Shown: in pieces, positions 25,206-56,648 of the stretch
How positions within the stretch are numbered: position 1 is the first letter of the stretch
Layout: the number at the start of each line of letters is the position of its first letter
Assembly (NCBI RefSeq): GCF_027580225.2
Contig: NC_073356.2
Span: forward strand, 15,963,501 to 16,027,500
Length of the DNA: 64,000 nucleotides
Direction of reading: 5' to 3'
Source of the DNA: Misgurnus anguillicaudatus
Taxonomy: Eukaryota > Chordata > Actinopteri > Cypriniformes > Cobitidae
Notes under the pieces: model-generated
The model's input: only the letters and a program-made list of their open reading frames with translations
Databases searched by the model: none
What the model was told of the DNA's origin: nothing
Made by a program: the position numbers and the translations under genes

Positions 25206-25614
25206 TCTTTATTAAGGACACAGAATCCTGGTCCATAGTATTAAAAAGAAAAGCTTACAAAATAGGAAAATACACAAAGATAGAAAAATACTATACATTA
25301 TACACATATAAACAGAAAATAAATCATTTAGGTATAGCAATGATTTATGTTTGAAAATAATGTTTAAAAATAAATATAGACTATATTTATTTTCAAACAT
25401 TATTTTCAAACATATTAAACAAACTATATTACACAGTAACAAACATCTGAAGTGATTTTTGGGCATATGTTTAAGCATGAAGACACATCTCACATCTATT
25501 GCAGAAAAAATGGAATGTAAGAGGAATTAAAGAAGCACTGTAAGAGTTTGACTATCAAATTTTTCCTCTTACACTTATAAAATTATAAAATACTGTAGTA
25601 TAGTGAATTACTGT

Positions 25615-25795
25615 ACACTGCCAGAAGCAAAATGGTCCCAAGCTGGGACTTTTTGAAAAGGTCTTACTACCATTAGGTATAGCCAAACATTTTGTACCAA
25701 TGTGTACATCTGAGGTACTAATATGAACTCTTCGAAAGGGTAATGCCCCAGTGACAGCTAGGGACCATTATTTGACTATTTATTCTGCAGTGTAG
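25615..25795. repeat. fish repeat with TGAGGTACTAATATG motif
   Basis: TCTGAGGTACTAATATGAAC and CCCAGTGACAGCTAGGGACC match the pattern of a MITE also seen at 24985-25080 and, as a relative, at 55505-55645 (GTACCTTTTTGTTTGAGAGT). Ends are imprecise. Confidence 0.45.
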
Positions 25796-25959
25796 TATAC
25801 CCCATACGGCCATAAATACATTTCTCTGGCCAGAAATATATTTTAAATATATGCGAAATGTATTTTGTAGAATGTTATGCTCAATTGAATATATTTTTGA
25901 ATTTGGAAATATATTTAGTTTTAACCTTCATATATCAATATATATTTTAAAATGTATTT

Positions 25960-26340
25960 CAAGGGCAAGCAAATACAATTCTAATTTTACATATCATATG
26001 GCAAAAAAAGTATTCTTTGCCATATGATATTTAAAATATATGCTAAATTCAAGTTCAATTAAAGTATATTTATAAGTTTAAAAATATATATAATCTTAAT
26101 CTTTTTAAAACAGTTATGTTTACAGGTTCGTAACATAAAGAAAGTAGATATATTTTGAATGCTTTAAAATTTGTCAAAAAATATATTAGTGGAAAAATAC
26201 ATTTTTGTAAACATATTTCAGAAAATATATATTTTTTGGCAATTTTTTGTATATTTTGAAATATATTTAAAAGTTATATGGACACTATATAATGCTGTGT
26301 ATTAATGTCGTAGGGTCCCCAAATTAGTGTCAATGGGAGA
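25960..26340. repeat. AT-rich direct repeat, copy A
   Basis: Shares TCTAATTTTACAT, AAAAAAAGTATTCTTTGCCA, TTAAAATATATGCT, TGGCAATTTTTTGTATATTT-like and GGTCCCCAAATTAG strings, in the same order, with copy B at 27299-27698. Confidence 0.75.
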
Positions 26341-27298
26341 TTTCTTTCCAAAAAGTGTTTATTTGCTCCCAGGGAAGAGGTGGAATGCAAATACTTAAAG
26401 GTGCAAAGATAAACAAAACTAACCTAACAAAAAGAAAATGGTACTTTGAGGCATTTTGTCTCCACTTTAATAAAGAAACCCATTGGTTCAGTCAACAAAA
26501 CCAAGCAAACTTTCAAAAGCATGCCCACTCCTCTTTCCCCCAAGGTTCTATATATAAACTGGCTTAAATGACCTAGGCCAATGTCAGTAATTGACAGGTC
26601 CTATATTGCAGGGGGTCCCAGCAAATGGATCTTTAAAATGTCAAACATATGATTGATCTCCAGAGAAATAAAGTTAATACCTTATAAATACATGACATTC
26701 ACAATATGCTGCACTCTATTAACAGCATTAAAGAAGCATCTCGGCACGCGTGCATACATACACACATACAAAAGGTTATTTTACCTTCCCCCTAATAGCC
26801 AAAATGGTTTGCCTCATGTTGTAAAAAAACTAGATTTAAATATCATGTGAGGCTGAAGTGAAAATTAACAGAGACTTGTATTAAGTGGGATAGGGTCTTC
26901 AATGGTTCGCCTGCTCCACGAGATGGGATGTACAGGAGCAGGGTGTCGAAAAGCCATTAAAGAACTGGCAGAGGAGGCAGAGAGGGGCAGCACAACTGCA
27001 CAAAGGCACCGGTGGAGGTGCGTCAGGCAGCAATGCCCAGCAGGTCGACCATCAGCCTGTATTTTGATAAGATGATGTTTGCAAGAAGGTCGTCTGACCT
27101 CCTGCACAAGGTCTGAAAAACTTTGGTCAAACATAAAAACAAATCACACTAATTCTTGAAACATCCAGTTCTGGGAAATTCAACTCTTATCACCATTAGT
27201 TAACCTTGCAGAGAAAACAACTTGAAAGACACAAATTAAAGCACTTATTAAAAACCATCCAACCTCGTTTACTATATTTATTTCCATAACACCCAACC

Positions 27299-27698
27299 AC
27301 TAATTTTACATCCCATATGACAAAAAAAGTATTCTTTGCCAAAATATATTTAAAATATATGCTTAATTCAAGTTAGATTTATAAAGTATATTTATAAGTT
27401 GAAAATATATTTAATTTTAATATTTTTAAATTGGTTATGTTTACAAGTTCGTAAAATAAATAAAGTAGTAGGCTAAATATTTTTAATGCTTTAAAATTTG
27501 CCTACAAATATATTAGTGAAAATATATTTTTGTTAACATATTGCAACATATATTTCAGCAAATATATATTTTGGCCATTTTTTGTATATTTTGAAATGTA
27601 TTTAAACAATGTTTTGCTGTATGGAACACTATAATGCTGTGTATAGTATAAATGTAATAGGGTCCCCAAATTAGGGTCAATGGGAGATACTGGGAAAT
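27299..27698. repeat. AT-rich direct repeat, copy B, bracketed by a second direct repeat
   Basis: Same order of motifs as copy A. It is flanked on both sides by a 60-70 bp direct repeat (AAAGCACTTATTAAAAACCA ... CATAACACCCAACCAC at 27239-27302 and 27699-27772), so either the flank was duplicated with the insertion or the block is a tandem duplication. Confidence 0.7.
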
Positions 27699-27900
27699 TA
27701 AAGCACTTATTAAAAACCATCCAACCATGTTTACTATTATTATTATTATTTTTCCCATAACACCCAACCACCAAGAAAAAGGGACAGCTGCACCTCTCTG
27801 AGGTTGTGTTAGTAGGTATTGCACAAATTAAACGATCAATGAAAAATTGATTAGTATTAACTAATAACTAATAATAATGAATTAATCAATGCTGATAAAC

Positions 27901-28032
27901 TATACTAGTCAACATTTTAAGTGGATCAAAACCTTTTATAAAAGTTGTGTTAACATTTTGAACAATACCTGTTCTTGTCTTAGGACAACTTTGATTAACT
28001 TTTTGATCCACTTCAAATGTTGACCAGTGTAT
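27901..28032. mobile_element. 132 bp MITE
   Basis: The left end TATACTAGTCAACATTTTAA with GTGGATCAAAA pairs with TTTTTGATCCACTTCAAATG and TTGACCAGTGTATA on the right. Almost the whole element is one hairpin. Confidence 0.8.
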
Positions 28033-28159
28033 ATCAATGTTAGCCAATGAATTAGTTAATGAACAAGACTTGTAAAGTATTACCGAATAAATCTTATATG
28101 CACAGCTTTGTTGCTGAGTGTGTTTGTAATTACATACATGCAAATTGTTATTCAAATAT

Positions 28160-28375
28160 CAGGCCACACTTTATTTTTCCGTGTCTTTGTTACATGTTAT
28201 GATTATAGTAATAACAGTAAATTATGTATAATTATGTGCAACTGACCCTAAACCAAACCTTAACCCCAACCACATACACAAGTACGTTTTAATCCTTATT
28301 ACTCCATTCTTAAATTAATAATTACTGTAACAAGGAGAGCATAAAATAGTGTAACCAAATATTGTTTAAATGCAT
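28160..28375. repeat. fish repeat with CCAAACCTTAACCCC core
   Basis: CACACTTTATTTTTCCGTGT followed by TGTTACATGTTATG, a telomere-like ACCCTAAACCAAACCTTAAC core and TGTAACAAGGAGAGCATAAA fit a widespread non-coding fish repeat. Boundaries are approximate. Confidence 0.5.
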
Positions 28376-28447
28376 TTTAATTATAATATGTATAGTATTA
28401 TGTAGTGTATAATATGTAGTCAAGCACAATAATGTCAATAGGTTTTA

Positions 28448-28650
28448 TGCCCAGCTGCACTACTTCCTGAACTTCAGCCAGCTCCTTGTTCCCTGTCTGC
28501 CATTATTGGACAAACTGATTAATTCAGGTCTGTCTGATTATGTTGTTGTGACTATTGAGGTCAGGCACACCTGGATTAATCAGTTTGTCCAATAATGGCA
28601 GACAGGAAACAAGGAGCTGGCTGAAGATCAGGAAGTAGTGCAGCTGGGCA
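28448..28650. mobile_element. 203 bp near-perfect hairpin element
   Basis: Arms 28448-28529 and 28569-28650 (82 bp each, only a few mismatches) include CCAGCTGCACTACTTCCTGA / TCAGGAAGTAGTGCAGCTGG and CCATTATTGGACAAACTGAT. The loop is about 39 bp. It lies just past the fam210a poly(A) signal. It is non-coding and probably a fold-back transposon. Confidence 0.88.
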
Positions 28651-28794
28651 CAAAGCCCACCGACACATCACTACTAGTAATACAGTAATCTGCCGTAGAC
28701 GCGCACTCTGTGTCCATGATGGGGGTGGTTATGGGACCCATAAGCAGAGACCCATAAAAATGCTAGGGGCCTGCCCTAAATAAAACAACAGAAT

Positions 28795-29538
28795 GCTGTG
28801 TAAATGTTTTATTGTAAGTATGAACAGCCAGGTGTCATCACATCATGATGTAGGTGTCTCCAAAAAAGTGCTTGACAAGCAGAAACATTCGCTGATTAAA
28901 AAATCTATGTTGCAAAAAATAAAATATGACTCAATGTGTGAGAGTGCACATACCGTAAAGAAAGAAAACTAAGTTAAAATGAGCTCGCACAATGATAAAA
29001 ACATGAAATCACAAATTCAGTGTACAGTATAGGGAATTTAAAGGATGTAGGTGTTTCCATTTCATCTTCCGTAAGCTAAACGTATGACAACTCTGTGCTG
29101 TTTATTAACTTAATAGTATAATTATTAATAGAAAGGACTGGGGCAGCATTATGGAGTATTACACAGAACTTACATGTGGACACATAACAATGGACTATAC
29201 TTCTAGTTCTTTTTAGAAAAAAACAAAACATGTACATATTTTTGTAAAATATACTTCATATGACCATTTTCTTGACTTGCAATAATATTTTAATATTAAT
29301 GAACTACATCTTTATTATTTTGCAATAGCTTAGCATACTGTGTGAACAATAAGTATAGATTTTGCATATGCTTTTGAGTTGATGTGTTTTTCCTTTAACT
29401 CTATTATTTTGTCAAATAACATCAAGTGAATTATTATACCATTATTGGGAGACATCAGATCAAAGCTTTAGCCCATGTTCACATACTGTAGACACATAAA
29501 TCTACACCTACAAACTCCCTTCATGACCCATTATAAAC
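28795..29538 (-). other. fam210a: fam210a 3' UTR with poly(A) signal
   Basis: AT-rich sequence follows the stop. An AATAAA signal on the minus strand lies at 28813-28808; cleavage would then be at about 28790. Another TTTATT (plus) at about 29100 is an alternative. Confidence 0.55.
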
Positions 29539-29805
29539 CTACTCCTTTTTCTTTCTGAAAGACACTTTGTCTTTAGTTTCTTGAAGTTTTTCACTGAATT
29601 TGTCTTTCGTTTCCTCCATTCTCCCGGATAAACGATCCTTGGTCTCTTCCATTTTTCCAGAGATTCTCCCTTTGGTCTCCTCCATTTTTTCCTGTAGATA
29701 TTCCTTTACAGGTGGAGGAGTGGACATGTAGCCGTGCCTCCTCAGGTACTTCACAGACAGTGATGTTCCTCCTAAAGTGACCGTGTACCTTGCAGGTGTG
29801 GCGAT
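29539..29805 (-). CDS. fam210a: fam210a last coding exon with four 11-residue repeats
   Basis: The acceptor is CTGAAG, the weakest of the gene. It encodes [15 protein letters not shown], then [20 protein letters not shown], then four 11-residue units ([44 protein letters not shown]) and KKKE-stop. The usual mammalian protein has three such units. Confidence 0.95.
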   Translation of the reverse strand: MATPARYTVTLGGTSLSVKYLRRHGYMSTPPPVKEYLQEKMEETKGRISGKMEETKDRLSGRMEETKDKFSEKLQETKDKVSFRKKKE

Positions 29806-32207
29806 CTTCAGAAAATTGGGAGAAAATTATGTAAAATAAGTTTGCTTACATAGTGCACAACACTCGCAAGGTATTATAAGTATATACCGTGCTACTAATT
29901 ATTATTATTTAAATTAATGAAACACATTAGTGGGTACATGAAGTCATACCTTGTACATGGCATATGCTGTTAGTGCATAGCCACTCTGAGAGTTCTCCAA
30001 GAGTTTAACAACCTTATCAGGAAATCCAACATATTCAAGAAATGGCACAAGATTCACTCCTCTATGAGAAAGAATGAAGAATTTCAGTGTGTTTGTCAAT
30101 ATTTTCATATCGACTTATTAAATTATTCAATGCAAGACATTTTAGGACTCGCAGACAGTGTAAAGAAGAATGCAATGGAAGCGAAATGACTGGAACAAAT
30201 TCCATGTTAAATTTTAGCTATAAACTGTAGCTGTGGGCATCTGGTGAGGCAAATAATCTGATAACTCAGACATTTGGGACAAGTGAGGTCATGGCGAATG
30301 AAACAGCCCATTTTTGAGCATCCATTACCACTTCCCACATTTCTGAAACGTCTAGACAGTGGTGACCCACATTCAGCCAGATATATTGCAGAGTAAACAT
30401 TCCAGCGTGCCATTTACCTCGATTCACCACCAGCCATAAATAGACTTTTTGCTTGGTCATTGTAACGCACCTACCAATATACAAGCACTTTGTTAACAGA
30501 TTACCACCTGAGCACCTGACTCTTGTAATGCATGTGCACTTCAACTACAACATTCCTTTTTTATTTGGTTAAATCTACAATAGTAATGGTAATAAATGAC
30601 GCCTCTATGACTGAAATAAACCAGTAGGAAATATGACTTGACTACAAGGCTAATCTAGGTACAGTGAGGAAAATACGTGTTTGAACACCCTGCTATTTTG
30701 CGGGTTCTCCCACTTAGAAATCATGGATGGACCTGAAATTGTCATCGTAGGTGCATGTCCACTGTGAGAGACAAAATCTAAAAAAAATCCAGAAATCACA
30801 ATGTATGATTTTTTTACTATTTATTTGTATGATACAGCTGCAAATAAGTATTTGAACACCTGTCTTATCAGCTAGAATTCTGACTCTCAAAGACCTGTTA
30901 GTCTGCCTTTAAAATGTCCACCTCCACTCCATTTATTATCCTAAATTAGATGCACCTGTTTGAGGTCGTTTAGCTGCATAAAGACACCTGTCCACCCCAT
31001 ACAATCAGTATGAATCCAACTACTAACATGGCCAAGACCAAAGAGTTGTCCAAATACACTAGAGACAAAATTGCACACCTCCACAAGTCTGGAAAGGGCT
31101 ACGGGGAAATTGCCAAGCAGCTTGGTGAAAAAAGGTCCACTGTTTGAGCAATCATTAGAAAATGAAAGTAGCTAAACATGACTGTCAGTCTTCCTCAGAC
31201 TGGTGCTCCAAGATCTCACCTCGTGGGGTCTCAATGATCCTAAGAAAGGTGAGAAATCAGCTCAGAACTACACGGGAGGAGCTGGTCAATGACCTGAAAA
31301 GAGCTGGGACCCCCGTTTCCAAGGTTACTGCTGGTAATACACTAAGACGTCATGGTTTGAAATCATGCATGGGACGGAAGGTTCCCCTGCTTAAACCAGC
31401 ACATTTCCAGGCCCGTCTTAAGTTTGCCAATGACCATTTGGATGATCCAGAGGAGTCATGGGAGAAAGTCATGTGGTCAGATGAGACCAAAATATAACTT
31501 TTTTATTACGTCAGTGAAAAGGTGTGCTTTCGACGCTGCACGCATAGGATTGTGGGTGATTTGAAAGTGCGAAGGATACACATATGCATCCTTTCCTGTA
31601 TATGGGTATTTTTCGAATGAAGGACTCAGTCCTTGGTTGCAAGGTTGTTTGCTTGGTTTTAGATTAATAAGGACTTACTGATCAAATGCTGTAGTACATG
31701 AAATAGCTGTGATAATAATATCGACTGTCCGATTCAGAATAGTTATCTTCCAGTTAATATTAGTGTAACTTATATCGGCATTTACCGTCGCATCCCTAAT
31801 AATTATAATAATCACTTACGTACTACTTACTTCATTGCAGCATAATAAAAGGTGCCGAACCACACCGTGGACGTCACCAAGTGCACAGGGATCATGACTT
31901 TCCCATACTGTTTAAAGGTCCTTTTGAATCTCTGCATGAGGCCCATCGATTGGTCCTGCAGCGGGTCGGACTCATCATGTCCTGGTACTGCACTGACTGG
32001 ACGATCTCTGGTGGAGTTACTCTGAGGAGACGGAGAGAAAGACACAGTAGATGTGCTGAGCCATCGTGGCCTGGAGCTCAGGTGTTTCCACCATCTGTGG
32101 TCTGTGGGTACCGGTGTCTGTGTAGTGCAATTTAAAGAAGATGGAGGTCTGATCTGCAGCAGAGCATCAGTCTGCCTGAAGACTCGAATGCAAAGAAATC
32201 TCTGCAT
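29539..32207 (-). CDS. fam210a: fam210a: mitochondrial DUF1279 membrane protein, 3 coding exons
   Basis: Join on the minus strand of 32207-31831, 30061-29950, 29805-29539 (756 nt, 251 residues). The basic, Ser/Arg-rich first 60 residues look like a mitochondrial targeting sequence. DUF1279 follows, including [20 protein letters not shown], a membrane segment at about residues 103-124 ([16 protein letters not shown]) and [14 protein letters not shown]. The C-terminus is a predicted charged coiled coil of 11-residue MEETK repeats. Known of the family: FAM210A sits in the inner mitochondrial membrane, associates with mitochondrial EF-Tu and supports mitochondrial translation, with roles in muscle and bone. 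The start at 32207 fits the human MQ start; a TTTTTGTGTGGACAG acceptor just upstream implies a 5' UTR exon. All junctions are GT-AG and in phase. Human has 272 residues. Confidence 0.95.
29950..30061 (-). CDS. fam210a: fam210a coding exon 2
   Basis: 112 nt, acceptor TTTCTCATAG, donor GTATGA. It encodes [14 protein letters not shown] and the [16 protein letters not shown] block, which matches the LKNSQSGNALTAYALFK block of FAM210A. It is too short to appear as a stand-alone open frame. Confidence 0.93.
30660..31497 (+). mobile_element. 3'-truncated Tc1-like transposon in fam210a intron
   Basis: It begins TACAGTGAGGAAAATACGTG, the usual terminus of a common fish Tc1 family, followed by internal repeats (TTTGAACACCC at 30681 and TTTGAACACCTG at 30852) typical of long indirect-repeat termini. 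A transposase reading region follows: ATGGCCAAGACCAAAGAG at 31028, helix-turn-helix part with stops, then an open frame 31162-31497 ending at WSDETKI, the first catalytic Asp. Everything after this, including the other two catalytic acids and the right terminus, is missing. It lies antisense to fam210a. Confidence 0.9.
31028..31497 (+). pseudogene. Tc1-like transposase, truncated and with stops
   Basis: The paired-like DNA-binding half is interrupted by in-frame stops near 31146 and 31163. The segment 31162-31497 reads through conserved blocks ([64 protein letters not shown]) and then breaks off. Only the first residue of the DDE triad is left, so it cannot be active. Confidence 0.9.
31831..32207 (-). 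CDS. fam210a: fam210a coding exon 1
   Basis: Starts ATGCAGAGATTT, ends in the middle of the Lys codon after FGTFYYAAM, with donor GTAAGT at 31830-31825. It carries the targeting peptide and the first half of DUF1279. The exon itself probably begins near 32232, after a polypyrimidine-AG acceptor; the in-frame Met further upstream (32243) would lie in the intron. Confidence 0.93.
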
Positions 32208-32959
32208 CTCACACAAGCTTTGTCTTCCAATCTGTCCACACAAAAACCAGCAGACAGTTAGACTGTGTGTGCATATATTTGCTATTAAAATGGCTCGATG
32301 GATGCACTTTTCTTTCCGGTGTTCAAATGTTAAATGCTAACACAAACAGTTCAAAGACTGAACTTTATTCCAAGTTTTCAACATTAATAAGTATAACATA
32401 AACATGAAATAACTGTTACATTAAGCATATGCTTACTTGTAAACAGTAAAAGTTTACATCCATTACATGAAAATATTTTAAAATGTATACATGGGGGAGT
32501 GCACTCATTTAAGTGTCAACAAAAACCAGAATAATAAGGACGGGAAAAAAAGGCATTTTATATAAGAAAATGTCCCTACCTTTATCCTTTTAATAGTGAT
32601 TGTGGTTACACGGCTGAAAGCATACAAAAAACAACATTATAACATCACACTCACATCAACATGAAATAAAAACAAATCTTGTTATGATAATAAACTTATT
32701 TCAACAAACATGAGTATTTTATTACAGTTATCAAACGTGCAAGTTCGCTAGCATAATGTTAGCAAATATCTAATATTTGACCTGTTAAACTAAACCAAAT
32801 TTCCCTCATACTGTTGTAAAACGATTATCGGGCTACATACATAGATGGCTATAACGGGGATGATGCCATTTTTCCACGGAAACCACATTTTATTTATTTC
32901 ACGTCTCTTCTGTCATTTAGCGTGAGACAGCACCGACATTGCACATGATGAACACAGCC

Positions 32960-33060
32960 GCAATGGACGATGGGAATTGTAGTGAAGTCCGGACCCAGAG
33001 GCGGAGAGGCGCGGAGCAGAGACGCTTTTAAACTACATTTCCCACAATGCATCGCAAGGA
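32960..33060. promoter_or_regulatory. fam210a: fam210a promoter with two ZNF143-type sites in opposite orientation
   Basis: On the plus strand ACTACATTTCCCACAATGCA followed by TCGC (33032-33055) matches the long ZNF143 (Staf) consensus. On the minus strand ACTACAATTCCCA (32983-32971) is a second site. The 48 bp between them is GC-rich (GCGGAGAGGCGCGGAGC). Such pairs are typical of TATA-less housekeeping promoters; the transcription start is probably in or just below this block. Confidence 0.65.
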
Positions 33061-33499
33061 CTTCGGCACTCTATTGCTTGATTTTATGTACATTTATGTA
33101 CAGCATTTTGTTAAGATTTATTTACAATACAGCTCCGAAAAGCTCCTAAAAGTGTTAAAATATGAAACTGATTAAATAAAATAAAAATACAGTGAATACG
33201 TTGATTAACATAAACTACATTTCGTTTCAAGTCAGCTTTATTGAAGTATAAATATCTCAATGTTTCAATGTCTTTCAAAAGGAGAAAATTAATGTTATTT
33301 AATATTATATAGGATGTATTATTAAAAAGTATTTATTCAGGAAATGTATACAGGAAGTCAAAGAGTGTGTAATAATCGTATATTTTAGCAAACATTACAT
33401 GAGCCTTTTAGAATATTCCTTAAATAAATAATACAAAAAACAAACAAACAAACAAACAAATTAACTTTGGATAATAATTTTCGTCGTGGCGTACAAAAG

Positions 33500-33595
33500 T
33501 TTTGTGCACGCCAGTCCTGTAGGTGGCGCTAAGCTTCTGCTCTGCACACAATATTACTCCAGTGAACGATCGTGAACACTGTTGGTGCTGGATAC

Positions 33596-33600
<5 letters not shown>
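33500..33600 (+). promoter_or_regulatory. rnmt: rnmt core promoter/5' UTR with CTCF-like core
   Basis: The 95 bases before the rnmt start codon contain GTAGGTGGCGCTA (about 33519-33531), which resembles the CTCF core. The region is moderately GC-rich and has no TATA box. A start very close to the ATG would be usual for this gene, but cannot be fixed from sequence. Confidence 0.4.
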
Positions 33601-54393
<20,793 letters not shown>

Positions 54394-55235
54394 GTCAGGG
54401 GAATCGACCATGGTGCTGGGTGATTACCGCGGATGTGGATTAGACGTCTCCTGTCTTCTAGAAGCCTGCCGAGCCCTTCAATTTCACAAAACATCAAATA
54501 TTTTATACAGTCGGTTCTTTCCGAGTGGGAGGCTGAAGAAAGAAATAGTGGTTTTGAGTACGTGTTAGGAAAAGACTGGCATGTGATAAATATTTAGGTG
54601 GATACTGTATTTCTGTGGTTACTGGTAACCTTTGCTACAAACAAGCAGGGTTTTACAGTCCCTATGGGTTTTGTTTTGATCGGCAGACTCCGCTTTTTCC
54701 TCAGGCTTGACTTGAACACTTTGATTATCTAAAAAACAGGCACCTCCAGAAAAGCTCGTTTCTTTCTTCATTTCTTTCAACCAAAGCTCTATTTGTCAGG
54801 CAAACTGTCTTGTCCAGCTGTGAAGTGTTAATTGGTTTGTTGTTTGATGTGTGACCAATGCATTTTCTGTGGGATGATGTGCTGTTGTTTTGCACGAAAG
54901 GAGCATTCACAGTAATCCATGTAAATGCAGGTTTAACTGGGTTCAGTATTTTTAGTATCAATTCTAATTATTTAGATTGTAATACTTATCTGAAAATATA
55001 AAGTTTTGGATTTCATTGTTTGGTGTTGTGTCTGTAAATCTCTTTTAGGTGATTTAAATATTCAGTTACGTTTTGTTTTAGTTGTATGTCTGTGACTCAA
55101 GATTTGTGGTTATTCATTTCACTAATGTTGTTGACCCAGAACACCGCACATATTCTCTGATATCGAAATTGTAATGCTTGACTAGTGTGCGTCTGAATCC
55201 TACATTTTCAATAAAACTGTATGCCAAAAAATACC
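54394..55235 (+). other. rnmt: rnmt 3' UTR with poly(A) signal
   Basis: Repeat-poor sequence after the stop, ending with AATAAA at 55210-55215. The transcript probably ends at about 55235. Confidence 0.6.
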
Positions 55236-55748
55236 TAGATCGTCTACTGATTTTATTATGCTCTTATTGATGCTTTACTCTCATGCATGAGGCCACAGGA
55301 GCTGCAAAGTGTTAAAAATACAATAATTTTGAGTCATGATTTTGTAGTGTAAGTGATAAAAGTACACATTAAATGAAAAAAAAAATAGTACACATTCCTT
55401 ATGGTTAAGGTGTAGCTGTTTACCAACACCTGAGGAAATGTTTTTGCGATTATTGATGTCTGATATATAGCTGCACTATCAGAAAGAAAATGTGCTAGTA
55501 GAAGGTACAAAAGTTTTCACTGGGGTGTTACCTTATTAAAAAGTAAACTTTTGTGAATAAAAGGTTCATACTGGTACATATTAGGAAGACCTTTATCAAA
55601 GGTACTGTCCCAGTGACAACTTTTGTACCTTTTTGTTTGAGAGTGTGAGCTCATAAGTTTAGATCAATCTCTGTGAATCTGCAAACTAAAAAAATAATAG
55701 AAAGGATCATAAAATTGCAGTTTTTCAAAACCTGGCTGAATGAGTTTC

Positions 55749-56134
55749 TTAAAGTTGCAGTGTGTAAATTTTAGCGGCCTCTAGTGGTGAGGTTGCGAAT
55801 TGCAACCAATGGCTCAGTTCACTGCTCACCCCTCGCTTTTGAAACGCATAGAGAAGCTACGGTAGCCACCACCGGACAAACATGTCACCTTCGGAGACAA
55901 CTTATTAAAAAAGGTTTGTCCGTTAAGGGCTTCTGTAGGAACATGGTGGCACAAAATGGCGACTTCTATGTAATGGGACCCTCAGTATGTAGATAAAAAC
56001 GTCTCATTCTAAGGTAATAAAAACATAACGGTTTATTATTAAAGCTCTTTTCACACCCCTGATAATATAGTTTTGTGTATTATTTAGCATTTCTGTCAAG
56101 AGATCCTTCTAAAAATTACACACTGCACCTTTAA
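55749..56134. mobile_element. MITE 'TTAAAGTTGCAGTGTGTAAA'
   Basis: TTAAAGTTGCAGTGTGTAAA and TTTTAGCGGCCTCTAGTGGT at the left match a widespread fish repeat; AAAATTACACACTGCACCTT at the right is the inverted end. The open frame inside (55784-55996) belongs to the repeat. Confidence 0.8.
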
Positions 56135-56438
56135 AGCAACACTAAATAGTTTTTTCTCTTTGCTCCCCCTACAGGTTGGAAGCGGAAGTGTCCATTACCA
56201 CTGTCCTAAATAATTTAGCCTACTGCAGCATAGCTGGCTCTGACTGGATTGTAGGTCTGCCTTAAAGCAAGTTTTTGTAGTTTCCACTCGAACTACAGGA
56301 CGGTTGGAAACTTCTTTAGTGCGGTTTTGGCCGATAGAGGGCTGCAAAGCGAATGTGAAAGTGCAAGTGAAAGTTTCGAGTGGGTGAACAAATGAAACGT
56401 TATTTTAAGGTAAAAAAAACTCTTTGGTGTTGCTTTAA
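56131..56438. mobile_element. MITE 'TTAAAGCAACACTAAAT', back-to-back with the preceding one
   Basis: AAAGCAACACTAAATAGTTT at the left and AAAACTCTTTGGTGTTGCTT at the right are inverted. It shares the TTAA at 56131-56134 with the previous element. Confidence 0.8.
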
Positions 56439-56648
56439 TTCTGTTGAATCCAAAATATATTTTGATAAATGATGATAACCACACAACTGACGATACCCAC
56501 TGACTTCCATAGTAGGAAAAACAAGTACTATGGTAGTCAATAGGTACCATCAACTGTGCTTAATATGATTTATCAAAATATCTAATTTTGTATTCAACAA
56601 AATAAAGAAACTCAAAAGCAAAAATCTTATTTTTGGGCGAACTATTGC

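Larger units (their letters stand above)
24691..28790. other. tail-to-tail spacer between ldlrad4 and fam210a
   Basis: AT-rich sequence with microsatellites, a duplicated ATATTTT-rich repeat and several MITE pieces, listed separately. An open frame on the minus strand at 26865-27134 and a 57-codon plus-strand frame from 26902 occupy an unusually GC-rich patch but match no family I recognise. No conserved gene was found. Confidence 0.55.

Noticed and set aside
28255..28275. Interstitial telomere sequence
   Set aside because: Only one or two telomere-like CCCTAAAC/CCTTAACCCC units, part of a known type of fish repeat.
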